Both the position numbers and the translations under genes were made by a program. A stretch of DNA of 64,000 bases from Chara braunii (lineage: Eukaryota > Streptophyta > Charophyceae > Charales > Characeae): the NCBI GenBank assembly GCA_003427395.1, contig BFEA01000946.1:57842-121841 (forward strand). The letters are read 5' to 3'. The number at the start of each line of letters is the position of its first letter. Position 1 is the stretch's first letter. Shown piece after piece: positions 22,750 through 35,030 of this stretch. Below the pieces are notes generated by a model. That model saw nothing but the letters and a program-made list of their open reading frames with translations. It was not told where the DNA came from and made no database searches.

Positions 22750-23484
22750 TCAGACAGAGATCGGTGCGATATGGTTGAAGGTGTCCATCTTCCAGATCGC
22801 GTGTCTAAAGGCCGTGGAGGTGTGCTCGACCCAGTATGTGGATGCAAGGGGCACAAACGCTGTATATTGGTCACGCTCCGAAGCCTTACCGCCTTTCTTG
22901 CTGGAGGCGGGTGGAGAATCTTGGGTGGTGGCTTTTATCGCCGCGATGACGCGCTCCATCTCATTTCTCTCCTCTTCCTCGATTGCAAGGTCATCACATA
23001 GCGCCGTGCGGTTGTCCTGGGCGTCATCGGGACCACCCATCCTGGTTTCGGGTACCCGCCCTTCCAGGTGGGAGTCATCCATACCCCAGATCTTGAGAAA
23101 GATCTGTTCGACCTTCGTCGATTTACTCGCGAGCTCCCTCCATTCCCTAACGTATTCACCCTTCCATAGTTCGAGCTTTTCGCAAAGAACCTCTAGTTCA
23201 TCATCGAACTCGCGCCGTCCCAGGTCTCAAGCACCCGCAAGGACGGCAAGGTCGCTAAAGCCCAACATTTCAAAAAAGTGGGGAAAGCGACCGGAATCCC
23301 ATTTCGCCTTGATAGCATCAATGGCCCCGGGGTTGACGAAGGTGAGTAGTGCCTGCGTAGGTTTCGCAGGGGAAGCGCATTCCTTCAACCATGGAAGGCG
23401 GTGCATGATCTCGTTCCACCAACCTCCCGGGAACGCCTCCTTGGGGGGCGGCTGTGCAAGCGTGAAGGAAGAACCGCAAAGCAC
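22750..23484 (-). pseudogene. Penelope-like element: most N-terminal segment
   Basis: The frame reads GGWWNEIMHRLPWLKEC and KAKWDSGRFPHFFEMLGF, meets a TGA at 23227-23229, continues in the same frame (REFDDELEVLCEKLELWKG) and passes MDDSHLEGRV and a Glu-rich helix (IEEEERNEMERVIAAI) to a TGA at 22750-22752. Upstream of 23459 there is an acceptor-like CTTCCTTCACGCTTGCACAG, so the true start may lie in an earlier exon. The W/F-rich opening looks like a folded helical domain but fits no family I can name. Confidence 0.5.
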
Positions 23485-24669
23485 AACAGCGAAATAGGAC
23501 AGTTATCCAAAATAATTGTACGGGATGGACCAGAACAGAGCAAAAAAACAAAAGTAAAAGAAGAATGTTGAGGCGGGTTAAGGGGGAAGGGAGGAGGCAC
23601 AATCAAGCAGGGGGACGAGGATATCGCAAAAAGAAGGAAAGAATGGTGACGAGGAGAAGGGCCAAGAGGATTCGGAAGGGAGAGAAGGTCATTGCGAAGG
23701 GAGGAGGAAGAGGAAAGAGACAAACAGGATAAGGGGTGAGCAAAGCTAAGCCAAAAGGGATTACAGGGGCTGGCAACAAAGGGAGGCATGTTCAGCAAAA
23801 CCTTTTTACCTTCGTCATATTACACTTTTGATTCCGCATCGCTTACTTCGGCAGATCGCAGCTATCACCCTCCCAATCGTTCAGACGAGCGCAGGCGTAC
23901 CCTATGGCAACAACTACCACCCATGTCCAAGATAGGCTTTGCAGTGCGGTTAGGGGAGGCACCCCCCAACAACGCTTGAGGAACTCGTCCTCCTCAGTGT
24001 GTAGCATGTGTGTGTAACATGAGTTATGCACGAGTATGACACGTCATACTCGTGCAGCTCCAACCATGTCGGCACACCACAGGCAAGGAGCAAGGCGCGG
24101 GGGTGATTTTCAAACGCGGCAAGGTAAGGCCCAATCGTGTGTCAATTTGTGGCGAGGGCGAGACAAGCCGTTTTGTCGAAAGTAAATGGGCATGCAAGGG
24201 TAGCGCAAGACGAAAAAAGAAGGAGGGCGAGAGACTGCCTTCTCGAGGAATAATTACATTCAACACATTCACATTCGAGTCATTCCATTCGAGATGCCAA
24301 GTCATGCTCGCATATATACCTACAAAGTATTTATTTAATCAATCTGACATCACCCCCCCTTTTTCATAAGCGGGAAGGAGAGAGAGAGAGCGAGAGAGAA
24401 GAAGAGGGAGACAACGAGGAAGAAGAACGGGGGGGAGGAGGAGGAGGAGAAGACAAAGGGGGAGAAGGGCAGTAAAAAGGTGGGGAGATGAAGAAAGTTC
24501 AGAGGGGAAAAAAAGGTCGGAAGAAGAAGAGAAGAAAAAAGGAAAGGGGAACAGGAAAAGAGTAAAGGCTAAGCACAACCCCCTATATACCCGGTGAGCT
24601 TATGGGTCCGACATGCCTTTTACGGGCCTTTTCATACACACATTAGAATCATTCATTAAAAAAGGGAAG

Positions 24670-24729
<60 letters not shown>

Positions 24730-27196
24730 GAGAAAGAAGGAGAAGCGAGACATAGAAAGAAAAAGAAAACGAAAAAAAGAGGAAAAGGAGGAAGAAAGGA
24801 AAGAGAATTACTGAAGAACGAGAGAGGAAACAACCCATACGATTTTCCAAAAAAACTCAGTAGAGCACCAAACTTATCATCACAAAGTATTCCTCATTGT
24901 CAGGAACTAACTAGATAACCTCCGACTAGCACGGGGAAGAGGGTGAGAAAAAGGGGATAGAGGGGGAAGGAACTCTGGGAGAGATACGGAGAAGGGGGAA
25001 GGCAGGGAAAGGAACATCCTGCTTCAGCTCTATCCTCCAGGCCCCACGTGCTCCTGTCTCCACACGGACCATCTCGCCGAATCGTAGGAAGGGCATGGCA
25101 AATCCCTGAAGCGCTTTTCTACCCCATGCCATTTGGGGCGTCATCAGAGGGGGCACATATTCTATGGTCTTTGGAAGGTGGAGGGGGCGTGGTGGTGCGA
25201 GGGGAGGCGTGGCGAGGGGGTGGGGGAGGTGGTTATGGGGGTGGAGGAGAAAGTCGGGGAGGGGGGGAGGAAGGGACATAATTCAAGTGGTGGGGGAGAA
25301 GGGAAGGAGTATATGAAGAAAAGAAAAGAGAGCAAGGATAGGAAGGATAAAAAAGCTAAAACAGTGTGAGGAGGCGTCCCCGTCGTGATCTTCGACTCCA
25401 TCGTCCACGCCATGCGCTACTCAATCAGTATGTGCAACCTGCGAGTGACACCAATCGTAAAAAATAGGCAGCAGCAACAAGTCAGGAACAAGGAAATGAA
25501 GCCGATGGTGCATGCAATCAGCAGCGCAAAGCACCTAGGGGAAGCGCATAAAAAGACCCTCTCGGAGAGGCAGGCTGTAGAAAGCAGGCATGCTATGGCG
25601 ATGTTAGGGAGCAAGGCGAGGAGAAGCAACAGGGCCAAGCAGGTGCTCAGCATTGTCGTGATCGAGCCTGGGGGGAGCATGGTAGGCCCGACGTGGCTTA
25701 TCGCATCGGTTTGCATGGCGCAGAGTCGAGGTGAGGCGAGGGCGGCAGAAAAATGACGAGGAAGCCTCACGCCCAGATCGTTACCACTTCTTCCGCCTCC
25801 GGTTGCTCTTCCACCTGGTCCAGTCGACGAAGAAGTCCATGCCGCACGTCGCCACACCACGCACCCGCAGAACCGGAACGCACCGTGCCTTACCACCTGT
25901 CAGAACCGATTATTGCACGGTGAACCGATGAACAGTACCGCCAGCCCCAAGTCCTAATATAGTCCGTTCTCCATCGGGGATCGTGAACTTCCGGCGAAAG
26001 CCTTTTCACGCATCCCTCCGTTTATCACAGCAATCCTATAGTCATAAGCGCAAAAAGAAAAAAGGAAAAAAGAAAAAAAGGGGAAAGGGGAAGGGGGAAA
26101 AAAAGGTGGGGGAAAAAAAGGAAAGAGAACAAGGAATTATGCTACTATTGGCCCATGGCTAGTCTTATTCCGGCCGGTCATGAGTACGCGTCATTCCCAA
26201 GGTCTATCTGTACCTATTCCGATTTACGGAGTTGGGGGGGCGGCTCCCTTAGAGAAGAACCTTAGTCCTATTCAGGGAGGTTGACCCTCATTGTTTTCTT
26301 TCGAGAATGATCAAAGCGACAAATCGAAGCGTGCAAATTCAGGAGGAAAAAAAGGGGNNNNNNNNNNNNNNNNNNNNNNNNNNNNNNNNNNNNNNNNNNN
26401 NNNNNNNNNNNNNNNNNNNNNNNNNNNNNNNNNNNNNNNNNNNNNNNNNNNNNNNNNNNNNNNNNNNNNNNNNNNNNNNNNNNNNNNNNNNNNNNNNNNN
26501 NNNNNNNNNNNNNNNNNNNNNNNNNNNNNNNNNNNNNNNNNNNNNNNNNNNNNNNNNNNNNNNNNNNNNNNNNNNNNNNNNNNNNNNNNNNNNNNNNNNN
26601 NNNNNNNNNNNNNNNNNNNNNNNNNNNNNNNNNNNNNNNNNNNNNNNNNNNNNNNNNNNNNNNNNNNNNNNNNNNNNNNNNNNNNNNNNNNNNNNNNNNN
26701 NNNNNNNNNNNNNNNNNNNNNNNNNNNNNNNNNNNNNNNNNNNNNNNNNNNNNNNNNNNNNNNNNNNNNNNNNNNNNNNNNNNNNNNNNNNNNNNNNNNN
26801 NNNNNNNNNNNNNNNNNNNNNNNNNNNNNNNNNNNNNNNNNNNNNNNNNNNNNNNNNNNNNNNNNNNNNNNNNNNNNNNNNNNNNNNNNNNNNNNNNNNN
26901 NNNNNNNNNNNNNNNNNNNNNNNNNNNNNNNNNNNNNNNNNNNNNNNNNNNNNNNNNNNNNNNNNNNNNNNNNNNNNNNNNAAAAAATGCGTTGCTTTTT
27001 TTTTCCAATTATTTGCACTCACAGCCAAACCCCCCTAACCAATTTTTTTTTTTTTTTTTTTGTTCGAGGGGGTGGGGCTAGGGTTGCACCGCCCCATGGC
27101 GCTTCCCGAATCCCCAACCCCCCTCCCCACTAGCCACCACGTCGCCTCAAAGCCTCGCGTCCGCACAGACACGTCGGTGAGGTCACAGATCTTGCT
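23485..27196. other. Low-complexity, gapped, non-coding region
   Basis: No gene is supported. Purine-rich tracts (24370-24560 and 24730-24830), an A-run of about 60 bases (24668-24727), a G-rich stretch (25150-25330) and further A/G-rich sequence (26045-26130) dominate. Overlapping frames at 25385-25896 on both strands (one hydrophobic, one basic) are mirror images of the same DNA, and I cannot decide for either. The N-gap is listed separately. Confidence 0.5.
26358..26981. other. Assembly gap (624 N)
   Basis: This is an unbroken run of N between an A/G-rich flank and an A-run. Open frames through it are meaningless. Confidence 0.99.
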
Positions 27197-28085
27197 GTGG
27201 CCGTGGACTTGGCCGTGCTTGGCCACGGTCAGGGGGGATTCGTAGTCACTGCAGCAAGTTCGAGTGCAAATGAGCAGGAAGATGGGGGCCACTACATACG
27301 TGCTGCTTCACCAGGGGCGCCCACTAAGGGAACTCAGAATAGACCCGCTGGCTTGGTTGTGGGAACCCTAGTCAGAGTGAACGACAACTTGTTGCAATAC
27401 ACTTCCATATTGGGTAGACAGATTCAAGAAAAGGAAACCAACCTTCCAACGACAGTGGCTGACCTGCTGAATAGGTTAAGAGGAGACGTTCAGCCAATTA
27501 CAAGAGAGGATATGAAGACTCTCTGGACCCAGTTAACTGTCCTTCCCTCCCAAAAACTTGCAGGCATTCTATGGCTTCTTTCGCATGCGGCTGTACCCAC
27601 CTCAACCTGACTCTTCGAAAGAGGGATGGACATTGATACAAATGTAGGCAGTGTGGAGGAAGGAGGAGGAAACTCTGCAGCACCTTTTTTGGGCATGCCC
27701 GACTTCAAAGAGGTTATGGCAGTGGTGGGAGCAACATTGGCTCCAATTCGTTGGTCCAATCCTATCCTGGGACGAGACCTGGGCACTTCATGGGCATATT
27801 CCGGCGACTTGGTTCAAGTGCAAAGGCAGAGGTTACGTAGCGCAGGCAATCAGATCAATCCTCATCTGGGTCATATGGGAAGCCCGCAACAACGTTCTCT
27901 TTCGCCAGCAATGGACGAGCGACGCCGCCCTTCTGGCTAAGGTCAAAGCATGGATCAGAACCATGATACGTGTTGACTGGACCAGGAAAGCAAACATAGG
28001 ACGTACACTGCGGGGCAGGCACTGGTTTCTGGTCTCCTGGGCACGAGACAACCAATTAGCAGCAGTCACATTGGTGGGAGATTAA
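27197..28085 (+). pseudogene. LINE ORF2 3' end with zf-RVT motif, frameshifted
   Basis: The first frame (to 27610) ends with MKTLWTQLTVLPSQ and LAGILWLLSHAAVPTS, typical of the stretch before the zinc-binding end of plant-type LINE ORF2. The second frame gives YKCRQCG, and the third EEETLQHLFWACPTSKRLWQWW, which together make the zf-RVT pattern C-x2-C-...-H-x3-(W/C)-CP. So one-base shifts separate the pieces (27610-27665). The remainder (ILIWVIWEARNNVLFRQ and WARDNQL) matches the usual C-terminal tail, ending in TAA at 28085. The reverse transcriptase itself is absent: the element is 5'-truncated or lies in the gap. Confidence 0.75.
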
Positions 28086-31000
28086 GTCATCTCATCCTGG
28101 CTTTCTGCTTGGTCTTTTCCCCCTTCCCCCTCTTCCCTTCCCCCACTTCCTCCTTCCCCTCCCTTATTCTGGTTTCTGTCTTGCTCCGGTTTTCATGTTC
28201 TTTTCTGTCCTTGGTCCCTGTCACTGTTCTTCTGCTCTCGTTTCCTCNGTTACACTTTTATCNGTCGTTTTCAGAACCAGGGCACTCNGTTCCAGTGGGC
28301 AGACANAGTAGTCTGTATATGGGGTGGAGGGTGGAAAGTGNCGCCGACCGTCTGGGAAACCCTCTTTCCACTCGGTCGGAGTAGACGGAGCTCCGGGCCG
28401 CAATAGGCATGTTTTTCTTTCTTTCTTTTTTTGCTTTCTTTTCTTAGGTAGGGCTATACAAAGTTCTCAGTAGGAAGTTAGTCGGTGCTTCAGCTTGAAT
28501 GGATGCGAATGGATTCTAACTAGTAATGCGAATTGTGGATGAATTAGAGTTTTCAAAGTTCGAGTTTTATAAGCTAAACCGGTTGACACTGGCGGGATAA
28601 CTCCGGGTTGAATTGTGAGGTCCCCGACCTCTCTTCACTACTTGCAATATCAACAATAAGAGATGCTTAAAAAAAAATAAAAAAAACTTTGGACCGCTAT
28701 AGTAGCTCTAGATCTCCTGCCTTTACGTTAGTCACGCCTTTCTTCCATGTCCTTCAGGGTGAAACCTTCTCCCCGCTATTGGATGCACTTCCCTGCTTGC
28801 TATTTATCTAGACTGATTACCACCGTTCTATCCCTTCCCGCCGTACCTTGCACTCCCCTGCTCGCTGCTCGGGTGAAGGTAACGCACCACTGTCTTGCGT
28901 ACGCTGCACATTACTTCCTCCTCGCTGGTATCTGTTGTTTGTCAAACGCCTAGTTACTGTGGTAAACAACCCACCAAACCTTGGTTACTGCGGCAAGGGG
29001 CTATGGCGAAAAGCTCTACCCTAACTGGCGTCCTGGACTGTTCGAGTGAGTGCCGCTGAGGACCAGCCTCCTCCCTCGTTGTGGGGAGTGCGGTGCTCCG
29101 GTCTGTTCCCCGTTGAGTCGGCGGGGGGTGGCGGTCGAACAGCGCCTTCCGCCGAAGTGAGAAGGCGACGACGGTAACCGGAGCGCTCTGCTACCCGCCC
29201 TGTACCAACACTCCCGCCGGCACCCCCAATACTCTTGGAAGGGCATTTTGCGACCACCTCTGGAGGTAGTAGCAATTTTGTTTTTCAGTTCGAGAGTTCG
29301 TGAAAGGAAATTCGAAATGAACTTTTTTTTTTTTTTTTTTACAAAAAAAAAGGACCCTGAGGGCTTCATATTTCATTCAAATGATAGATCTGAGGCCGGG
29401 AACCCTCAACAAACAACCCGGGAGAACTAAATAGGACAAAAGCCCTACAGCACCAAAACAAGTTTACAACAGGCGTCGGGATTCAAAGGTCTAGGGACAA
29501 AAATGGCCAAATCCAGACCGCTGCCCTGACATTCCGTGACCCTGAAAGAAGCCAAAAAAATAACCGTGCCAACATGGCCTAAGAATCCTCACAATCCAAA
29601 AACTCAATCTCCACCATCAAAAAAGACCAACGAACCAAGAAAGGAAGGCCTACCACAACCTATCCCAACCTCCTATCCACAAGGCCTCAGGTACCGTCTC
29701 CGGTATCAAAACTACCCCCCAGTGTAACTAGGTCTACCCCATTACCCACCCTATCCTCATTTTACTGCTCAGTTATGTAACTACCCCCAACTCGCCTACT
29801 TCGGCGAGGGAAATCTCTGGCCTCACGATTCTCCACAACTTTATAGACGTCGTCGCGCGCATCGTTCCGGCACCGCACGAGGCAGCGTGGGACCCTCCCG
29901 GCCGCGTCACGCTGAAGTTGGTTTTAATCTTTCGTCACTGATATATACGTGGAGTTTCCGCAAGCCGCTCCGATCGAGTGCACCAGCCATACCTCTCACG
30001 AGCCCCTACGACAGGATAGGGCCTACGTGAGGCGCGACTTACCTCCACCTTACGGGAGTTGTCACCTCCTTTCGGTGGGCGTATCCCCGTCGAGCTACCA
30101 ATCCACAGTACGAAAGCTGATCAGCTGCAATCGCAGAGGTGGACCAGTCGAGGGCATTTCTCGTTCGCTGTAGCATAGGGGGTACGCGCGGTAATACGTC
30201 TCTATCGGACCCGCACGCGAACCGTCAACTCGGCGGCTGAAGTCCAAAGCGTGGTTCGTCGTCGGTCGACTAGGACGTATCCCACTCACCACGCGCACAC
30301 CATTCACCAACGCAAAAATAAAACACACCCACACACGCGTATACATATATTGAACGACACTGAACAAACAACGCGACAACACTCCTAGTCCCTTAGTAGC
30401 AGTCCCATAACTCTCCAATGCGGAAATCGGATAAGCGTCGCGCGCGAGACTCTGTATAAAACCACGCGGGCGCAGGACAAACTCATATCGACTCGCAATG
30501 AACGCTTACGCAAGCGGTCGCAATGATGGTGTACTATGTAGTACCTATACTCAAGCGGTCCTTGTTAATCTCGAAGGCCACGTTCGACACTCAAATGTCG
30601 GCTGACACGCGTCTTGAGGGTTAATCTCTCGACGCTGGACAACCGCCAAGTGCGGTTGAGAACCACACCCTCTACTGCGCTCTGCGGAGAGTGTGTGGTA
30701 CACAGGTTCATACCTGTAGTGGCAATCGTCTCTTATCGCCCTGGAGATCATCTCCATCATCTAAGGCCTGGAGAGAAGTCAAGGGGTTTGACTTTGACGG
30801 TTGTCACGGACTACAACGTCCAACTATAAAAATTCTAAAAAGCAAGGGATAAGAGGGAGTCTCATTCCCCTCGAAAACATAATCTATTCAACCCTTGTGC
30901 AAGGTCACAGTAGGCCTCGCGAAAACATTCAAGCCATCAGTCTGTACATATATAAATAAGGGTTATTAATATTTGACGATCACTTCTCACAGTCACAGTG

Positions 31001-31639
31001 GGACTCCTCTCAGCCATATATATATGTTATCGCAGGCAGTCACATCTAGAGTCCGAACCACAAACATACCTGCAATCACATCAAAGATCCAACAAAAGTC
31101 CACACACTACACGGTGTCAACTCCAACCAATCTCTATACTCATACCCCTCGCTTTGGCCATGCAAGCCCCAACCTCCTACCAGCCAACCATAATTAAATA
31201 CTCATTACCTTTGTTAAATAATCATTCAATAAAAGTCCGGGTGAAACCTTAACAAAACAATAAAGTCACCAGGGCTAAAGCCTTTTAGGTTGAGTATTGA
31301 GAGTGAATTGGGGTTGGGTCGTAAACCGAAGAATCGGCAACGGACTTGTTATCAGTGATAACCAAAGGTGATCCTCATGAGATCAAAGTTGAATCTAGTC
31401 CAAAATCCTGAATTGAATCGTTCAAAGAAGGACCTGTAACATAAAATAGGTCAATGTCCAGGCTAAATCTATCAGCCATTGGAGAATAATCCCCATAACA
31501 CGATCTCACTTCACACCTTTCTAATTGTCTAAGTCTAAATCTACCTCTAAGCAGTGTTCAAAGCAAAGGTAGACCCTGACATAACCTCTCCTGTACAGTG
31601 TGGGTTGCGAGAATCACCACCTATAATCTAACCCCTCTA

Positions 31640-31940
31640 AGCTAAGGAAATTTCGGCAGTGCTTCCCGTAGGAAAAGTGTCTTTTTCAGAATTTATATCA
31701 GCTCAAATACGAAAACAGAAGTAGTCTTTAATTCTCCAAAGTCCAATTTTGTCTAACTCCCTGAATTAGCAAAAGTTTGGGCAGCACTCCCTTTAGAAAA
31801 TGAGACTTTCTATATTTTTACTAAGCCATACATTATCTTTAGACAAGTTGAACTTTGAAAAGTCAAAATTTGACTAACTCTTTGGATTTGCAGAAATTTC
31901 GGCAGCGCTTCCCGTAGAGAAAGTAACTTACCAAAATTTA
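31640..31940 (+). repeat. About 122-bp repeat, three diverged units
   Basis: The motif AAATTTCGGCAGTGCTTCCC (31648) returns as AAAGTTTGGGCAGCACTCCC (31773) and AAATTTCGGCAGCGCTTCCC (31894), each followed by GTAG or TTAGAAAA and a similar body ending in CTAACTC. The spacing is about 121-125 bp. The units differ at many positions outside the core, so the core may be under constraint or simply the youngest part. Confidence 0.6.
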
Positions 31941-32237
31941 TACAAAGCCAAGTATAATAAAATATCCCAGAAAATACGATAATTGATCTAAGTAAAATAA
32001 AGTTGGCCCAGAAAATGCAGAAATTGAACTAACTCCTATCGCTCTAGCACGTGGCGAGCTCCTAAAACAACTACCTGTCAACTGACTCTCAGACTACGTA
32101 GTGCCCTCACTCAGTCACATGCAAGTCAAACCACAAGAGTAAGTACTCTCACCATCCCTGGTTAATCAGAACAAACACTGTAAGTAGTTCATAGTCTTTC
32201 AATGATTTAGCCCTTTTTACCCAACTTACATAAGGCA

Positions 32238-33180
32238 TAAGGTCAGGACACCCAAACTTATGGAATGAACCTTACCTTAGTCAGGCCTAAAGTCAGGCCA
32301 CCCAAACTTATGGAATGATCCCAACTTAGCCAAAGTATACACAAACACAAGGCACAACAACTTTTCTATTCTTTGGGCATATGACTAGACCATTGTAGTT
32401 GTCCCGAACTATTTAAGTAGTCAGGTTGTATATACGTCTCTGAACTTAATCTTTAAGGTGGGCGTAGGACTTAGTCATTCATCTTAGAAACAATGCTCAA
32501 TCGGCCCAAGTTACCTTTAGTTATACTCTTTCTTGTACTCTCTTCAGATTGTGATAAGCTACAGTCAGACCACCTAAACTTATAGAAGGGTCTGATCAAC
32601 TTGTTCATAAATAAGATAATAATAAAATATAGCCAAATTATAACCTTGGGTTTCAACATGTGCGGGCTTTGAGTCAGACCACCTGAACTTACAGAACATT
32701 CTGACTCTCTGCCTAATTCATTCCTCTCTGATCCAAGTTGCGCGTGGCATTGGGCCAGGCCACCTGAACTTATAGAACGGTTAGCCCTTTGTCAAGTTCA
32801 TTTTCTCAAAATAAAGCAGGTAGAGGCTGAGCCACCTAAACTTATAGAACAACTCAAACCTCCTCGTTCAGAACCAAATAAGCAGAAGAAACCCAATATA
32901 ACCAAGGCAACCAAGGCACCTGAACTTACAGAACGCACTTGGCCCCTGAAAAAAAGTCAACCACAAGCAGCCCTCACAAGTCAGAGCAATCAGACCACGT
33001 AAACTTATAGAACAATCTGGTCCTCAAGGCAATCCCACAACACCGGGTCTCCCCAAACTTATGGGGACTTCCCAGCCTCCAGAGCAATCAGACCACCTAA
33101 ACTTATAGAACGGTCTGATGCCCCACGCAGTCCAAAATAAACCATAGCACGGGGTCTCCCCAAACTTATGGGGACCTCCC
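32238..33180 (+). repeat. Family of eleven stem-loops with a conserved loop
   Basis: The loop consensus CCACCTAAACTTATAGAAC (variants CCCAAACTTATGG) recurs eleven times. Each copy is flanked by arms that pair with each other but differ between copies: TAAGGT/ACCTTA (32238-32274), TCAGACC/GGTCTGA (32565-32595), GAGTCAGA/TCTGACTC (32671-32707), GGGC/GCCC (32752-32787), GAGG.TGAG/CTCA..CCTC (32823-32862), CCAAGGC/GC.CTTGG (32911-32942), CAGA/TCTG (32991-33019), TCCCC/GGGGA (33050-33067 and 33157-33174) and ATCAGACC/GGTCTGAT (33087-33119), plus a weaker one at 32287-32329. The function is unknown. Confidence 0.75.
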
Positions 33181-33878
33181 AGCCTTAATGAACCAGTCAA
33201 ACTTCAAAGCAATATTGCCTTTCTCCCAGCCTTCCCCTTGATGTAATCCCCTTTTGTTCACAATCTGTCTTCAGGCAATCAACAAAACTGAAACGGAGAT
33301 TGCACAGACATTCTTTTATTTAATCTGGTTTAACTCTTGAAAGTCAAACAAAAAGTTAAAGTAAGGTTGCATACCATATACTCAGTCAAACATGCAATAG
33401 GTAGTACAGATAGGGGCTATAAGCTAGGTTTATAGAGGGAAAAACAATAGTTACCTTTCAATTCCCTGGCTCCAGAACTCCTCCTGAGTTCCGACAGAGC
33501 TCCCTTAATCGGTGGGGCGAACCTCCCCCAGAGGCCTTGGCGCGGGTTACGGGTTGCAATCCCGCCTGCCGCCTTCTTCTCAGCTCAGGACTAAACTTAG
33601 AGTAAAAAGGGCAGAAGAAAAGGGGTCTGAAATCCTCGAGATGCAAGAGGGGGACAACTTAACTCTCGGGAGAGGGCCTTGATACCTTCAATCGCCTGAG
33701 GGTCCCGCAATGATGGCCAAAGCGCACAACACACTTGGTCAAGATTGAAGTCAAACTGTTACAGCCAGTCCCCTGAGGACTTTCCAGTTTGCAGCACTAA
33801 CTCCTGGATACCCCTTCATAGACAAATCGACCACTACACCTCAGCCCGACGCAACCCGCATCGGTCAACAGTCAGCTA

Positions 33879-34000
33879 TCAGCAGTTTACCACAACCTGC
33901 AGCAGCCAGCAACAGTTTACAACAACCTACAACAACCAGCAGCAGTTTACCACAACCTGCAGCAGCCAGCAGCAGTTTACCACAGCCTGCAACAGCGCAA
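33879..34000 (+). repeat. 30-bp minisatellite, four units
   Basis: Units start at 33881, 33911, 33941 and 33971, each with CAGTTTAC, ACAACCT or ACAGCCT and a CAGC/AACC tail. The period is a multiple of three and gives a 10-residue repeat (QQFTTTCSSQ type) in a short open frame, but nothing else suggests coding. Confidence 0.8.
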
Positions 34001-34722
34001 CCTGTAACAGTCATCAATAGCCAACAGCAGTAAGCGGCAGTAGGCAGCAGTCCCCTCCACAACTTGACTGCTCATCCGGTCCTTAAATGCCCACCTCTAG
34101 CTATCATTCTTAATGGGCAGTCTGTACACCGCTCATCCGCCTAGCGCACACAACTCGATTGCCCTGCCGTAGCTTTATAGTTGGACTCTGGCTACTGCGC
34201 AAGGTGGGAAGAGCCCCCGAGCAACGTCTCGGTCAGCAAGCGGAATCATCAACCTCTTGCCGCATGGCCCATCCTCTTGTTGTTTTAACTCGGTTAACAG
34301 GCGGTTCGCAAAGTTCTCTGTTGTCTTCGGACTTCGCACTACCTTCTACCATTCACAATTCGGCGGGACGAGCAGCTTGCCACCCCTTAAACAAAACTCT
34401 AATCCTGGTGATGGCCTCTCACTCCCTGATTCTGACTAGGTGAGCACAACCTCGGCCAGGTAAGTCTTCAGTCTACACCCCCCCCTTCGCTGTACTCAGG
34501 CCCATAAGTAAGTAATCACGCCTCGTCACCACTCCTCCACTATCCCAGTCTGTAAGCAGAGACACCCGTCAACAGGTAAGCCCTCGTCCCTTTGGGCTCG
34601 CTCCCAGCTACTCCAACTGTCCCAGTGAGCAAGTTCAGAATGAATCTTCGGTTGGAATACGGGAAGATACATGCGGATACCAGGCAAACCCACCCGTTGT
34701 CGCTCCTTCGTCTCCTCTCCTG

Positions 34723-34726
<4 letters not shown>

Positions 34727-34788
<62 letters not shown>
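34727..34788 (+). repeat. CT microsatellite
   Basis: About 31 CT units without interruption. The Arg-Glu frame on the other strand is an artefact. Confidence 0.95.
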
Positions 34789-34791
<3 letters not shown>

Positions 34792-35030
34792 TTCCCTAAT
34801 CGGCAGCGGGTTTGGTAATAGGTAGATCCGAGTCTCAAGGTCGGNCCAACTTTTAACTCCACGGATCACATGTACATCGTATCGTAAAAGCAGGTAAGCC
34901 CCCTTTTTCCTCACCGTCGTTTTCACTCCCCCTTCCTTTACTATACCACGTAGGATCGAAATGAATTTTTCGCTAAGGTGCGGTTACATTCATACGGCGT
35001 TTGAAAAGGCATCCTTCCCTGGGCGCAGCC

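Larger units (their letters stand above)
19198..23484 (-). mobile_element. Penelope-like retroelement with long N-terminal extension
   Basis: A single minus-strand gene can be followed from 23484 to a TAG at about 19198. It carries a reverse transcriptase whose motifs fit Penelope-like elements better than LINE or LTR types (motif A ending in F.TIP, motif B with GIPMG, motif C RYVDD). After the RT comes a conserved helical connector, and before it some 700 residues without a known domain. The frame contains isolated stops (TGA at 23229 and 22752, TGA at 21078 and TAG near 21018, a TAA and a TGA in the connector) and frameshifts near 21.8 and 19.65 kb. At least one intron is likely. No GIY-YIG endonuclease motif was recognised. 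Terminal repeats were not found. Confidence 0.75.
28086..34980. other. Long region without a gene; structured repeats
   Basis: Directly after the LINE is a pyrimidine-rich tail (28086-28250). Nothing coding is recognisable further on: frames are short and unlike known families. GC-rich single-copy-like DNA occupies 29800-30800. AT-richer DNA from 31200 holds a 122-bp repeat (31640-31940) and the hairpin family (32238-33180). A 30-bp minisatellite and a CT microsatellite follow. Part of this may be LTR or untranslated sequence of a large retroelement, because the TTCGGCAG.GCTTCCC motif recalls long LTRs of plant gypsy elements. That link rests on memory only. Confidence 0.4.

Noticed and set aside
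25385-25896. Overlapping frames on both strands, one with hydrophobic segments
   Set aside because: They are mirror frames of one GC-rich stretch; the Cys/Leu-rich minus frame could mimic membrane segments but has no family resemblance.
26268-27133. Frames of more than 200 codons on both strands
   Set aside because: They are almost wholly N-gap sequence.
29800-30800. Possible ribosomal RNA gene in the GC-rich stretch
   Set aside because: I could not match any universally conserved rRNA segment in it.
32238-33180. CRISPR-like array
   Set aside because: The shared words are not separated by unique spacers of constant length, their flanks pair with each other, and the setting is eukaryotic.
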